From Cohnella nanjingensis (GTDB lineage: Bacteria > Bacillota > Bacilli > Paenibacillales > Paenibacillaceae), in contig NZ_JACJVP010000039.1 of NCBI RefSeq assembly GCF_014212125.1, forward strand, positions 62,001 to 126,000: a DNA stretch of 64,000 nucleotides, read 5' to 3'. Positions 7,850 through 16,052 of this stretch are shown one piece after another. Both the position numbers and the translations under genes were made by a program. Position 1 is the stretch's first letter. Each line of letters opens with the position of its first letter. A model generated the notes under the pieces. The model was given only the letters and a program-made list of their open reading frames with translations, was not told where the DNA came from and did no database searches.

Positions 7850-9235
7850 ATGAAAAAGATGAAGATTGCGTTAATCGGAGCGGGAAGCGTGTCGTTCGCG
7901 CTGGGAGCCTTGCAGGATCTCGTGCTATCCCCGCGGCTCCGAAACGAAGCGGAGCTCGAAATCGCGCTCATGGATATCAGCGAAGACAACGTCAACCGGA
8001 CTTATCGGTATGCGAAGGAAATGTTCGATTCGTTCTCCCATCCGGCCGCCATCTGGCAGTCGACGGACCTGGAGCAATCGCTGCGGGGCGCCGATTTCGC
8101 CATCGTCGCAATCGAGGTCGACCGGTACTTCTACTGGTCCCAGGATTTTCACATTCCGCGCCGTTACGGCAGCAAACAAATCTACGGGGAGAACGGCGGG
8201 CCGGGATCGATGTTCCATACGCTCCGCAACCTGGGCCCGATGCTCGAGATTGCCCGGACGATGGAGAAGGTGTGCCCGGACGCTTGGTTCATCAACTACA
8301 CGAATCCCGAAGCGAAGCTGGTCGAGGCCGTGTCCAAGCTGACTTCGATCAAGATCGTGGGCCTCTGTCACGGCTTGGATATGGGCATCCATCAGCTGGG
8401 CGAGTTTCTGGAGCGGAAGCCGGAAGAGATCGGCATCGAAGGCGGCGGTTTGAACCATTTCGGCTTCTTCACGAAAGTATGGGACAAAGAGACTGGCGAG
8501 GACCTGTACCCGCTGTTCCGCGAGAAGGAGCGGAAGGCCAATCGGCTGGCGCAATTCGACCATATCGGGCTGTCCAGAACGATGTATCAGATCTACGGCT
8601 ATTATCCGTACCCGGGGACGAACCATTGCGGCGAATACGTCTCGTATGCGGACGATTTTTACGCGGGGCTGTCGCTGCAATACCGCTATGATCCGATCCG
8701 GGAGCAGCTGTGGAAGAAAGGCGCGAGAACGCCGGAGTTCGTCTATAGCGCGAGCGGCAACAGCTTGGACAAAGGGCTGTTCGACAGCGTGCAGACGCAA
8801 GAGAGCTGGGTCGAGCAGGCCTATGCATTCGATAAAGCGAAGGTTTGCCCCAGCCAGGAATACGCCATTCCGATCATCGAAGCGATCTTCTTCGACGACG
8901 AGGTGCAGCTCAACGCCGTCAACTTGCCGAACAAAGGCGCTATCCGGGGGCTGCCCGACGATATGGTGGTGGAGACGCAAGCAATCGTGAATGGCCGGGG
9001 GATCGCCTTGAAGCCCATGACCGTCGATTTGCCGACGGCCGTGATCGGCACGATCCATATTCAGGGGACGATTCACAAGCTATTGATCGAAGCCTTCGTC
9101 GAGAAGTCGAAGACGAAGCTGCTGCAAGCGATCTTGCTCGACCCTCAGGCACCGACTTACTATCAGGCTTGCGCGATGATCGACGAGATGTGCGAGCTGC
9201 AGAAGGATATTTTGCCCGCCCTCGAATGGGTGTAA
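7850..9235 (+). CDS. Glycoside hydrolase family 4 protein
   Basis: The 461-residue protein has the Rossmann start of GH4 enzymes (IALIGAGSVSFALGALQDL) and the family metal and cofactor signatures NYTNPEA, GLCHG and GLNHFGFF, in which Cys and His bind Mn. GH4 enzymes are cytosolic and hydrolyse alpha- or beta-glycosides by an NAD-dependent oxidation-elimination cycle. The stretch before the C-terminus (AIPIIEAIFFDDEVQLNAVNLPNKGAI) is typical of the alpha-galactosidase/alpha-glucosidase-like branch, but I cannot assign anomer or sugar. Placed after the importer and before GH3, it probably cleaves the imported oligosaccharide. Confidence 0.85.
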   Translation: MKKMKIALIGAGSVSFALGALQDLVLSPRLRNEAELEIALMDISEDNVNRTYRYAKEMFDSFSHPAAIWQSTDLEQSLRGADFAIVAIEVDRYFYWSQDFHIPRRYGSKQIYGENGGPGSMFHTLRNLGPMLEIARTMEKVCPDAWFINYTNPEAKLVEAVSKLTSIKIVGLCHGLDMGIHQLGEFLERKPEEIGIEGGGLNHFGFFTKVWDKETGEDLYPLFREKERKANRLAQFDHIGLSRTMYQIYGYYPYPGTNHCGEYVSYADDFYAGLSLQYRYDPIREQLWKKGARTPEFVYSASGNSLDKGLFDSVQTQESWVEQAYAFDKAKVCPSQEYAIPIIEAIFFDDEVQLNAVNLPNKGAIRGLPDDMVVETQAIVNGRGIALKPMTVDLPTAVIGTIHIQGTIHKLLIEAFVEKSKTKLLQAILLDPQAPTYYQACAMIDEMCELQKDILPALEWV

Positions 9236-9255
9236 TCCGGAAGAGAGGCCTGACG

Positions 9256-11379
9256 ATGGATAACGATCGATTGCAAGCGTTGCTGGCGTCGATGACGCTG
9301 AAGGAGAAGTTCGGACAGCTGACGCAAATTACGGGAGAGCTCTACGTCGGCAAGGTCGATGACGAAATGGTCGAGACCGGCCCTTCGTACCCGGGGCATA
9401 TTCTGGAAGAGGAGACGCTCTATGCGATCGGCAGCGTCATTGGCGCGTCCAGCGCGAAGATGACCAACCGGATTCAAGCGGAGTATTTGAAGAGGTCCCG
9501 GTTGAAGATTCCTTTGCTCTTCATGCACGACGCGATTCACGGCTACAGGACGATTTTCCCGATTCCATTGGGACTGTCCTGCAGCTGGGACGACCGGCTC
9601 GTGCAGCGGGTGGCGGAGGAGACGGCGTCCGAGCTGCGGGCGGCCGGCATCCACGTCAATTTCTCGCCTATGACGGATCTGGCGCGGGACGCCCGATGGG
9701 GCCGCGTGATGGAATCGTTCGGCGAGGATCATCTGCTGTCCGGCGATCTGGGCAGGGCCATGATCCGGGGCTATCAGAAAATCCGCGAGGGGCAAATCCC
9801 GACGGACGGCGTGGCGGCATGCCTGAAGCACTTCGCCGCTTACGGAGCGGGAATCGGCGGGAAAGATTACAACACCGTCGACATGTCGATGCGGGAGTTC
9901 TTCGAATACTACGGCAAGCCTTACGAGATCGCGCTGCAGGAACGGCCGAAATTCGTCATGAGCTCGTTCAACGCGTTCAACGGGGTTCCGGTAACGGCCA
10001 GTCCGTGGATGCTCAAGGAGATTTTGCGAGACCGTTACGGTTTCGAAGATCTGGTTATCTCCGATTGGGGCGCGGTGACGGAGCTGCAGAGGCACCGCGT
10101 GGCCCGGGACGGCCGGGAAGCGGCCGAATTGGCGCTGGGCGCGGGCGTCGACATCGAGATGGTCTCGACCCATTACCTCGAGCATTTCGAGGCAATCATG
10201 GATAAGAGGCCGGAATTGCTGGAGGACGTGGACGCGGCCGTTCTGAAAGTGCTGCGGCTCAAAACCGAATTGGGCCTGTTCGAAAATCCGTACGCGGACG
10301 AAGCCGCGGAAGATGCGGTTCTAATGAATTCCGCATCCCTGGCGCTTGCCGAAGAGGCGGGCATCCGAAGCTGCGTCTTGCTAAAGAACGAGAACGAGAC
10401 GCTGCCGCTTCGCCCGGAGCATCGGAACGTCGTTCTCGTCGGGCCGTTCGCCCGCACGCGCGAGCTGCTCGGTAACTGGGCCTGCAAAGGACGCTTCGGA
10501 GATGTCGTAATGCTGGAGGAGGGCTTGAAGCAGGCCGACGGCTCGCTATCGGTCGCCGCCTTTGGCAAGCTGGAGGATTGCCCGGAGGACGTGCTGGCCC
10601 GGTGCGATTACATTGTCGTCGCCGTCGGCGAGTATTGGGAACAAAGCGGAGAGGGACACAGCAGCGTCAAGCTCGAACTGGATGAAGAGCAGAAGCGGCT
10701 GATCCGGGCCGTGAAGGATACCGGCCGGCCGTATGCGTGCGTCTGCTTCTCCGGCCGACCGCTGGCGCTGCAGGATATCGTCGACGACATGCCGGCGTTG
10801 CTGTGGTGCTGGTACCCGGGGACGAGGGCGGGGGCGGCCGTCGCGAAGCTGCTTACCGGCCAAGCGACGCCGTCCGGGAAGCTGACGATGTCGTTCCCGC
10901 GCGATTCGGCGCAGACGCCGATCTATTACAACGAGTACAGCACGGGCCGGCCGGCCAACGCGTCCAGCTACAGCAGCCGGTATCAGGATTGCGACATCGG
11001 CCCGCTGTACCCGTTCGGTCATGGGCTAACCTACGCCGGAGCGACCTACTCGGACTTCGATATATCGGGACGCCGCATCACGGAGACCGAGGATTTGAAG
11101 GTGACCTTCCGGATTCATAATCCGAGCCGGTACGACTACTCGGAGATCGTCATCCTTTATATCGAAGATGCGGTATCCAAGGCAGTTCGTCCGGTACGGG
11201 AGATGAAAGCTTACCGGGTCGTTCCGGTTTCGGCCTATGGTTCCGTGAACGTCGAGCTGTCCATCTCCTTGGAAGATTTGGAATATTTGGATGCCGATTT
11301 GCGGCGGACGGTCGAACCGGGAGAATTCCGGATCTACGTGAACGATCTCGAACGTCCGGTGTTTACGATCGAATATTGA
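9256..11379 (+). CDS. Glycoside hydrolase family 3 beta-glycosidase
   Basis: The 707-residue enzyme has no signal peptide and should act in the cytoplasm. The GH3 N-terminal barrel shows RWGRVMESFGEDH, KHFAAYG and the nucleophile motif VISDWGAV (Asp near residue 270). The C-terminal alpha/beta sandwich contains SGEGHSS, where the acid/base Glu of the family sits, followed by PFGHGLTYA and a fibronectin-like end domain. ATG 9256 is used because GGAAGAGAGG lies upstream; the frame stays open far upstream only by overlapping the GH4 gene. As the last gene before a terminator it completes the uptake-and-hydrolysis operon, probably releasing beta-linked glucose, xylose or GlcNAc. Confidence 0.93.
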   Translation: MDNDRLQALLASMTLKEKFGQLTQITGELYVGKVDDEMVETGPSYPGHILEEETLYAIGSVIGASSAKMTNRIQAEYLKRSRLKIPLLFMHDAIHGYRTIFPIPLGLSCSWDDRLVQRVAEETASELRAAGIHVNFSPMTDLARDARWGRVMESFGEDHLLSGDLGRAMIRGYQKIREGQIPTDGVAACLKHFAAYGAGIGGKDYNTVDMSMREFFEYYGKPYEIALQERPKFVMSSFNAFNGVPVTASPWMLKEILRDRYGFEDLVISDWGAVTELQRHRVARDGREAAELALGAGVDIEMVSTHYLEHFEAIMDKRPELLEDVDAAVLKVLRLKTELGLFENPYADEAAEDAVLMNSASLALAEEAGIRSCVLLKNENETLPLRPEHRNVVLVGPFARTRELLGNWACKGRFGDVVMLEEGLKQADGSLSVAAFGKLEDCPEDVLARCDYIVVAVGEYWEQSGEGHSSVKLELDEEQKRLIRAVKDTGRPYACVCFSGRPLALQDIVDDMPALLWCWYPGTRAGAAVAKLLTGQATPSGKLTMSFPRDSAQTPIYYNEYSTGRPANASSYSSRYQDCDIGPLYPFGHGLTYAGATYSDFDISGRRITETEDLKVTFRIHNPSRYDYSEIVILYIEDAVSKAVRPVREMKAYRVVPVSAYGSVNVELSISLEDLEYLDADLRRTVEPGEFRIYVNDLERPVFTIEY

Positions 11380-11385
11380 GCCATG

Positions 11386-11427
11386 AAGCGTCGGAGACGG
11401 ATTTCTGTCTTTGGCGCTTTTATTTTT
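11386..11427 (+). terminator. Rho-independent terminator
   Basis: AAGCG (11386-11390) pairs with CGCTT (11415-11419), with an inner AGAC/GTCT stem, followed by TTATTTTT. It lies just after the GH3 stop codon and ends the first carbohydrate operon. Confidence 0.6.
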
Positions 11428-11497
11428 GTAATGGGCTATTCACGCGCCGTTCATATTCGCTTCCTAAACTCAAATTATCAAGAGGGAGGGAAGCACC

Positions 11498-12625
11498 GTG
11501 TATTTAGCCATACGAGAAATGAAATTCGCCAAGGCCCGTTATTCGCTGATCGCCATCATTATGCTGCTTGTTGCCTTTTTGGTCCTGTTTGTCACGGGAT
11601 TGGCGAAGGGACTCGCATATGACAATGCGGCCTCGATTCAGAACATGAACGCTACGCACTTCATGATGGAGAAGGGATCGAATCATCGCTTCACCCGGTC
11701 TCAACTCGGCGAAGGTGATCTGGCGCAGGCCGGTTCCATAGTAGGGGAAAAGAATGCGCAGCCGGTTGGCGTCAAAATGACAACGGTGACGACCGGAGGG
11801 GCCGCCCACAAGCTAGATGTGACGTTGCTCGCCGTTAGACCGGAGGGCTGGCTGATGCCTTCCGTCACCGAAGGAACGGCAATTACCTCTCAGACGGAAG
11901 GAAAAGTGCTCGTCGACGACCAATTGAAGGATTCCGGAATCGGTATCGGTACCGAGATCTTCGATCAAGCTTCGGGGATGAAGTGGATCGTCAGCGGGTT
12001 CGTGAGCCATGAATCGTTCAGTCACTCTCCAGCCGTGTTTCTAAACGAGCGGGATTGGCAGCAGCTTCAGTCCAAGTCGTCGGCGTGGAAGGGAGCCAGT
12101 GGAACAGCATCCGGCATCTCCTACAGTGCGATCGCCGTAAAGGCGAATAAGGACCAGGCCAAGCAATTGGCCGCAGCACTGCCGGATACCGAAGTCGTTA
12201 CGAAATCGGAGGCCGTCTCGGCCATACCGGGCTACAAGGAAGAGCAGGGCTCGCTTCTCATGATGATCGTCTTTTTATTTGTCATTTCCGCGTTTGTCTT
12301 GGCCGTGTTCTTCTACGTCATCACGATCCAGAAAAGCAGTCAGTTCGGTATTTTGAAGGCCATCGGCACGCGTACGGCCTATCTCGTACGAAGTGTTGCC
12401 CTGCAAGTGCTGCTTTTGTCGTCAGGCAGTCTCGTTGTCAGCGTGCTTCTCGTCCAAGGGATGAAGGCGGTCTTGCCAAGCGGGATGCCCTTTCAGCTAG
12501 ACGTTACTACGCTGGCGAGTACATGCGGAGCTTTTATCGCGATGTCGCTCGTTGGATCGTTGTTTTCGGTTTGGCAAGTGACCAGAATAGACGCGTTGGA
12601 TGCGATCGGGAGGACGGCGGCATGA
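11498..12625 (+). CDS. ABC transporter permease (FtsX/MacB-like)
   Basis: The 375-residue protein has one N-terminal transmembrane helix (YSLIAIIMLLVAFLVLFVTGL), a large extracellular domain (about residues 40-245) and three C-terminal helices. This is the MacB/DevC permease topology. The GTG start follows GAGGGAGGG. The stop overlaps the next gene's start as ATGA, so the permease and ATPase are translationally coupled. The class exports peptides, lipids or antibiotics, or works as a mechanotransmission system; the substrate is unknown. Confidence 0.88.
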   Translation: MYLAIREMKFAKARYSLIAIIMLLVAFLVLFVTGLAKGLAYDNAASIQNMNATHFMMEKGSNHRFTRSQLGEGDLAQAGSIVGEKNAQPVGVKMTTVTTGGAAHKLDVTLLAVRPEGWLMPSVTEGTAITSQTEGKVLVDDQLKDSGIGIGTEIFDQASGMKWIVSGFVSHESFSHSPAVFLNERDWQQLQSKSSAWKGASGTASGISYSAIAVKANKDQAKQLAAALPDTEVVTKSEAVSAIPGYKEEQGSLLMMIVFLFVISAFVLAVFFYVITIQKSSQFGILKAIGTRTAYLVRSVALQVLLLSSGSLVVSVLLVQGMKAVLPSGMPFQLDVTTLASTCGAFIAMSLVGSLFSVWQVTRIDALDAIGRTAA

Positions 12626-13314
12626 GACATAGACTCCTATTGGACCATATTAAGCGCACCTTCGAGGACGGCGGCATGCAGCGGACGATTCTGGACAATC
12701 TAAACCTACAGGTAGCGGAAGGCGAGCTGGTTGCCGTTATGGGGCCATCCGGTTCAGGGAAGAGCACGTTCCTATCGATCGCGGGCGCTCTCCTTGAACC
12801 AACGAGCGGGGATGTGCTGCTCGATGGGGAATCGATAACCGGCAAAAACAAGAAAGAACTGACGGACATACGGCTGCGTCGACTGGGATTTATATTCCAG
12901 AGCGCGAATCTGATCCCTTACTTGAAGGTGGAAGAGCAGCTTGTGCTTGTCGCCAAGATGGGCGGGATGAACAAATCGACGGCGGTCAGACGTGCGAGGG
13001 AGCTTCTGAATAAGCTGGGCTTGACCCATCGCCTCCATGCTTATCCGGAGAAACTATCAGGGGGCGAACGCCAGCGCGTCGCCATCGCCAGAGCGCTCAT
13101 GAACGATCCGGCGGTGCTGCTGGCAGACGAACCGACGGCGAGCCTGGATGCCTCGCGGGGAATGGACGTCGTGCGTTTGCTTGCCGGCGAAGCGAAAGAG
13201 AGGGGCAAGAGCGCTGTAATGGTCACGCACGACGAACGCATTCTGTCGCTGTGCGACCGCGTACTCTATTTGGAAGACGGACGGTTGGTCGAAAAACAAA
13301 TGGTGTTGCGCTAA
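12622..13314 (+). CDS. ABC transporter ATP-binding protein (MacB/LolD-like)
   Basis: This 230-residue ATPase carries Walker A GPSGSGKST (about residues 41-49), the signature LSGGERQRVAIARAL, Walker B VLLADEP with TASLD, and the switch His in VMVTHDE. ATG 12622 overlaps the permease stop codon by four bases (ATGA). It powers the FtsX-like permease encoded upstream. No regulatory two-component pair of the BceRS type is adjacent, which weakens a bacitracin-type detoxification role. Confidence 0.93.
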   Translation: MRHRLLLDHIKRTFEDGGMQRTILDNLNLQVAEGELVAVMGPSGSGKSTFLSIAGALLEPTSGDVLLDGESITGKNKKELTDIRLRRLGFIFQSANLIPYLKVEEQLVLVAKMGGMNKSTAVRRARELLNKLGLTHRLHAYPEKLSGGERQRVAIARALMNDPAVLLADEPTASLDASRGMDVVRLLAGEAKERGKSAVMVTHDERILSLCDRVLYLEDGRLVEKQMVLR

Positions 13315-13344
13315 CGTCAACAACAGATTCCATCTTCCGATCCC

Positions 13345-13380
13345 AAAAAGCCGACGGCCGTTTTCCGGGCGTCGGCTTTT
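13345..13380. terminator. Bidirectional terminator between convergent genes
   Basis: AAAAAGCCGACG (13345-13356) pairs with CGTCGGCTTTT (13370-13380) around a GC-rich loop. The A-run and T-run flank the stem, so it can end transcription of both the ABC ATPase gene (+) and the SgrR-like gene (-). Confidence 0.8.
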
Positions 13381-13398
13381 GCGTTGGGTCCATTCCTT

Positions 13399-14952
13399 TC
13401 ACGATCCGGTTTGCGCAAGCATCTCTTTCTTGATCCATAATTTCGAGAAGTCGATCCAGCCGAATGAATCAAGCGTTACTCCATGCAGCGCCGGATGATA
13501 CTGCGTGATCTTGTTCATATGGTAGCCGAACAAGACCCAGTCCTCGTCCCGCATTCTCCGTTCGATTTGGTCCAGGATCCGGGCCCGTTGCTCCGGCGAG
13601 ATCAACATGGCGAGGCTGCGAATGGACCTGTCCAGCCATGCATGCTGTTCGCGATCCAACAAGCGGCGGATAAAGCACGCTTCGTCCTGAAACAAGCGAA
13701 GATATCCCCACTCCGTATCCTCTTCCAACGATTCGCAGATGACCAGCATGTCGGCCTCTTGATCCGCATCGGTCGTATAGTAGTCGGTCAGGTGGACGGG
13801 ATGGAGGGACAGGCGCAGCCCAACGGCTTCGCCGCGATTCCGTATCCACCGGGCATCGTCATGAAATTCTTTTTTGTTCCAATAATAGAGCTTTAGCTCT
13901 TCCGCGGCATATCCGCTTTCTCGCAGCAGCGCCTTTGCCTCTTGTAGCGTTGCTTTCTCCACATCCGTTTGCTTACTGTTCTCGGGAAAAAAGCTGTCGG
14001 CAGGAGAAATGCGATTGCCTTTCAATTCTTCGATGATCGCGGCGCGGTCGAAAACAAGCCTCATCGCTTTGCGGAACGAACGATGGCGTTGAACGCCCTC
14101 TTTTCGAAAGTTGAAAACGATAAACTGGCAGCCGTCCATGACAGATTCGATTTCGCCGTTGTCGCCGTGACCGTCCAGCTTGGCGGGGTTCGCATCGGGA
14201 AGCTGATACAGATCCTTTTCCATGTGTACCGGCATGAACCAAAATTCGACCCGATCCAGAAAGGGTCTCTCCCGGAAGTAATCATCATATGCTTCGAGAA
14301 CCAGAACCCGATCCGTGAATTCGGCCATGCGAAACGGTCCCGTGCCAATTAAATTTCTTTCCGAAAAGGCCACGTCATGGGGGAGGATAGACATATAGAA
14401 CGAGCTGAAAAAATGAAGAAACAATCGATTGGGCTGCAGCAAATAAAAGGAGATCGCAAAATCGGAAACGATCTCGACACGTTCAATCTCTTCATATTGC
14501 CAACGCGACGGAGAGTTCACGTCTCTCAGCCGCTGCACCGTATACAGGACGTCCTTAGTGGTCAGCGTTCGACCGTGATGAAAGCGCACCCCTTTTCTCA
14601 AATAAAAGGTCCAATTGCTGCCGTCCTCGTTGTTTTCCCAAGCTTGGGCAAGCGACGGAAGGTGCGTCTTCTTCCGAGGGTCGAAAACCGTCAACGTATC
14701 GCAAATGCGCTGAAGAAGAAAGGCTTCCGTCGAGGTGGATACGAAAGCGGGATCGAGGCAAGCGGACGCGCAGCCCATCGTAACCCGGAGGATGTCCGCC
14801 GTGGCGGCGTCCGACCGTTCCCGTTGAAAACCGAACCGATCCTCGAGCAGTTGGCGAAGCTTGTTGCGTTGAGGCAGGGGCAGATTGGGATGATAGAAAA
14901 GATCCATGGCTTCATTTAACTTGTTGGTCGTGTCCGAATTAGCTTTGGGCAC
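13399..14952 (-). CDS. SgrR-like regulator lacking its DNA-binding domain
   Basis: The product matches the SgrR family: a peptide/oligopeptide-binding-protein-like domain (SBP_bac_5) with RICDTLTVFDP, WTFYLRKGVRFHHGR, LTTKDVLYTVQRL and LIGTGPFRM. Full SgrR proteins begin with a winged-helix domain of about 100 residues. Here the reading frame starts almost directly at the linker (LFYHPNLPLPQRNKLRQLLE), and its first 12-16 codons are antisense to the aldo/keto reductase gene. The DNA-binding part is therefore missing and no ribosome binding site is seen. It is most likely a truncated, non-regulatory remnant, although the 500-residue body is still open. Confidence 0.7.
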   Translation of the reverse strand: MPKANSDTTNKLNEAMDLFYHPNLPLPQRNKLRQLLEDRFGFQRERSDAATADILRVTMGCASACLDPAFVSTSTEAFLLQRICDTLTVFDPRKKTHLPSLAQAWENNEDGSNWTFYLRKGVRFHHGRTLTTKDVLYTVQRLRDVNSPSRWQYEEIERVEIVSDFAISFYLLQPNRLFLHFFSSFYMSILPHDVAFSERNLIGTGPFRMAEFTDRVLVLEAYDDYFRERPFLDRVEFWFMPVHMEKDLYQLPDANPAKLDGHGDNGEIESVMDGCQFIVFNFRKEGVQRHRSFRKAMRLVFDRAAIIEELKGNRISPADSFFPENSKQTDVEKATLQEAKALLRESGYAAEELKLYYWNKKEFHDDARWIRNRGEAVGLRLSLHPVHLTDYYTTDADQEADMLVICESLEEDTEWGYLRLFQDEACFIRRLLDREQHAWLDRSIRSLAMLISPEQRARILDQIERRMRDEDWVLFGYHMNKITQYHPALHGVTLDSFGWIDFSKLWIKKEMLAQTGS

Positions 14953-15883
14953 GATGATGTTCGGAGATCCGACGAGCGAAGAGGAATCGATTCGAATGGT
15001 GTATCATTTTCTGGATGCAGGCGGAAACTTCGTCGATACGGCCGACTACTACGGCGAATCCGAGCAGATTGTCGGAAAGGCGATTCAAGGGCGCAGATCG
15101 GAGGTCGTCCTGGCGACGAAAGTGGGACTGGCGATTGGTTCGCATCCGAATGACAGAGGCAGCTCCAGGAAGCATATGATGGACGGCATCGAGGCCAGCC
15201 TTCGCCGGTTGAATACCGATTACATCGATTTGTATCAGCTGCATTCGTGGGACCAGGTGACGCCGATCGAAGAAACGCTCCGGACGCTTGACGATCTGGT
15301 CGCGTCCGGCAAAGTCAGATATGTAGGCTGCAGCAATGATCTGGCTTGGCAATTGATGAAATCGCTGGCCTTTAGCGACGCGAAAAGCTATGTCCGCTTT
15401 GTCTCCATCCAACAGCAGTACAGCCTGGTGAGCCGGGAAATGGATCGCGAGCATCTATCGTTGTGCTTGGAAGAGAAGGTGGGCATTCTCCCCTGGGGGC
15501 CTCTTGGAGGCGGCTTGTTGACCGGGAAATACAAGACCCAAGAAAAGCCGGAAGCCGGCCGATTCTCTTGGGGTTTGACAGGAGAATTCGACGTGAACGC
15601 CAAATTTACGCCGAAAAATTTTGAAATTATTGAGGCGGTTAACGAGATTTCCCGCGAAACGGAAAAAACGCCTTCCCAAGTGGCTTTGAATTGGCTGCTG
15701 GAGAAAGAAGGGATCACTTCCCCGATTATCGGCGCCACTTCCCTATCCCAATTGGAACAAAATATGGGGGCGGTCGGTTGGTCGCTGTCGCCGGAGCAAT
15801 GGGAGCGTTTGGACAGGGTCAGCTGTCTGCCCAGCGAATATCCGGCCCGCATGCAAGAGAGATTCAAACGCCCTCTTTCGTAA
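14906..15883 (+). CDS. Aldo/keto reductase, N-terminally truncated
   Basis: This NADPH-dependent reductase of the AKR superfamily keeps the catalytic tetrad context: DTADYYGESE (Asp and Tyr), VVLATKVGL (Lys) and YQLHSWDQ (His), and the cofactor region PIIGATS near the end. Normal relatives begin with about 10-15 more residues (a first beta-hairpin of the type LGxSGLxVSELALG). Here homology starts abruptly at VSELALGTMMFG, 9 residues after the first ATG, and the upstream frame is closed. There is no convincing ribosome binding site. The 5' end was probably lost together with that of the divergent SgrR-like gene. Confidence 0.75.
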   Translation: MASFNLLVVSELALGTMMFGDPTSEEESIRMVYHFLDAGGNFVDTADYYGESEQIVGKAIQGRRSEVVLATKVGLAIGSHPNDRGSSRKHMMDGIEASLRRLNTDYIDLYQLHSWDQVTPIEETLRTLDDLVASGKVRYVGCSNDLAWQLMKSLAFSDAKSYVRFVSIQQQYSLVSREMDREHLSLCLEEKVGILPWGPLGGGLLTGKYKTQEKPEAGRFSWGLTGEFDVNAKFTPKNFEIIEAVNEISRETEKTPSQVALNWLLEKEGITSPIIGATSLSQLEQNMGAVGWSLSPEQWERLDRVSCLPSEYPARMQERFKRPLS

Positions 15884-15999
15884 GCAGAAGAGGAGGCGGG
15901 GCACTGCCTGAATTTGAGAGCGGCAGACGGACGATGATTCTTGAGTCTGGACTGTAGCAGCAGATACGGCGTCGTTTACAGGGCTCAATATTCAATGAC

Positions 16000-16047
16000 A
16001 AAGCAGCCTTAGTTCGGTTTTCGACCGGACTAGGCTGCTTTTTTTTA
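16000..16047 (+). terminator. Rho-independent terminator
   Basis: A long stem (AAGCAGCCT-AGT-CGG against CCG-ACT-AGGCTGCTT) with loop TTTTCGA is followed by eight Ts. It lies between the aldo/keto reductase gene and the convergent ADP-ribosylglycohydrolase gene. Confidence 0.85.
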
Positions 16048-16052
16048 ACCCA

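Noticed and set aside
7850..9235. Lactate/malate dehydrogenase
   Set aside because: The Rossmann start is shared, but NPEA, GLCHG and GLNHF metal and substrate motifs identify GH4.
8845..9255. Long N-terminal extension of the GH3 enzyme
   Set aside because: The extension is a shadow frame inside the GH4 gene. A ribosome binding site precedes ATG 9256, where GH3 homology begins.
12523..12621. Longer start of the ABC ATPase
   Set aside because: It would overlap the permease gene by 100 bases; ATG 12622 forms the coupled ATGA with the permease stop and the ATPase fold starts there.
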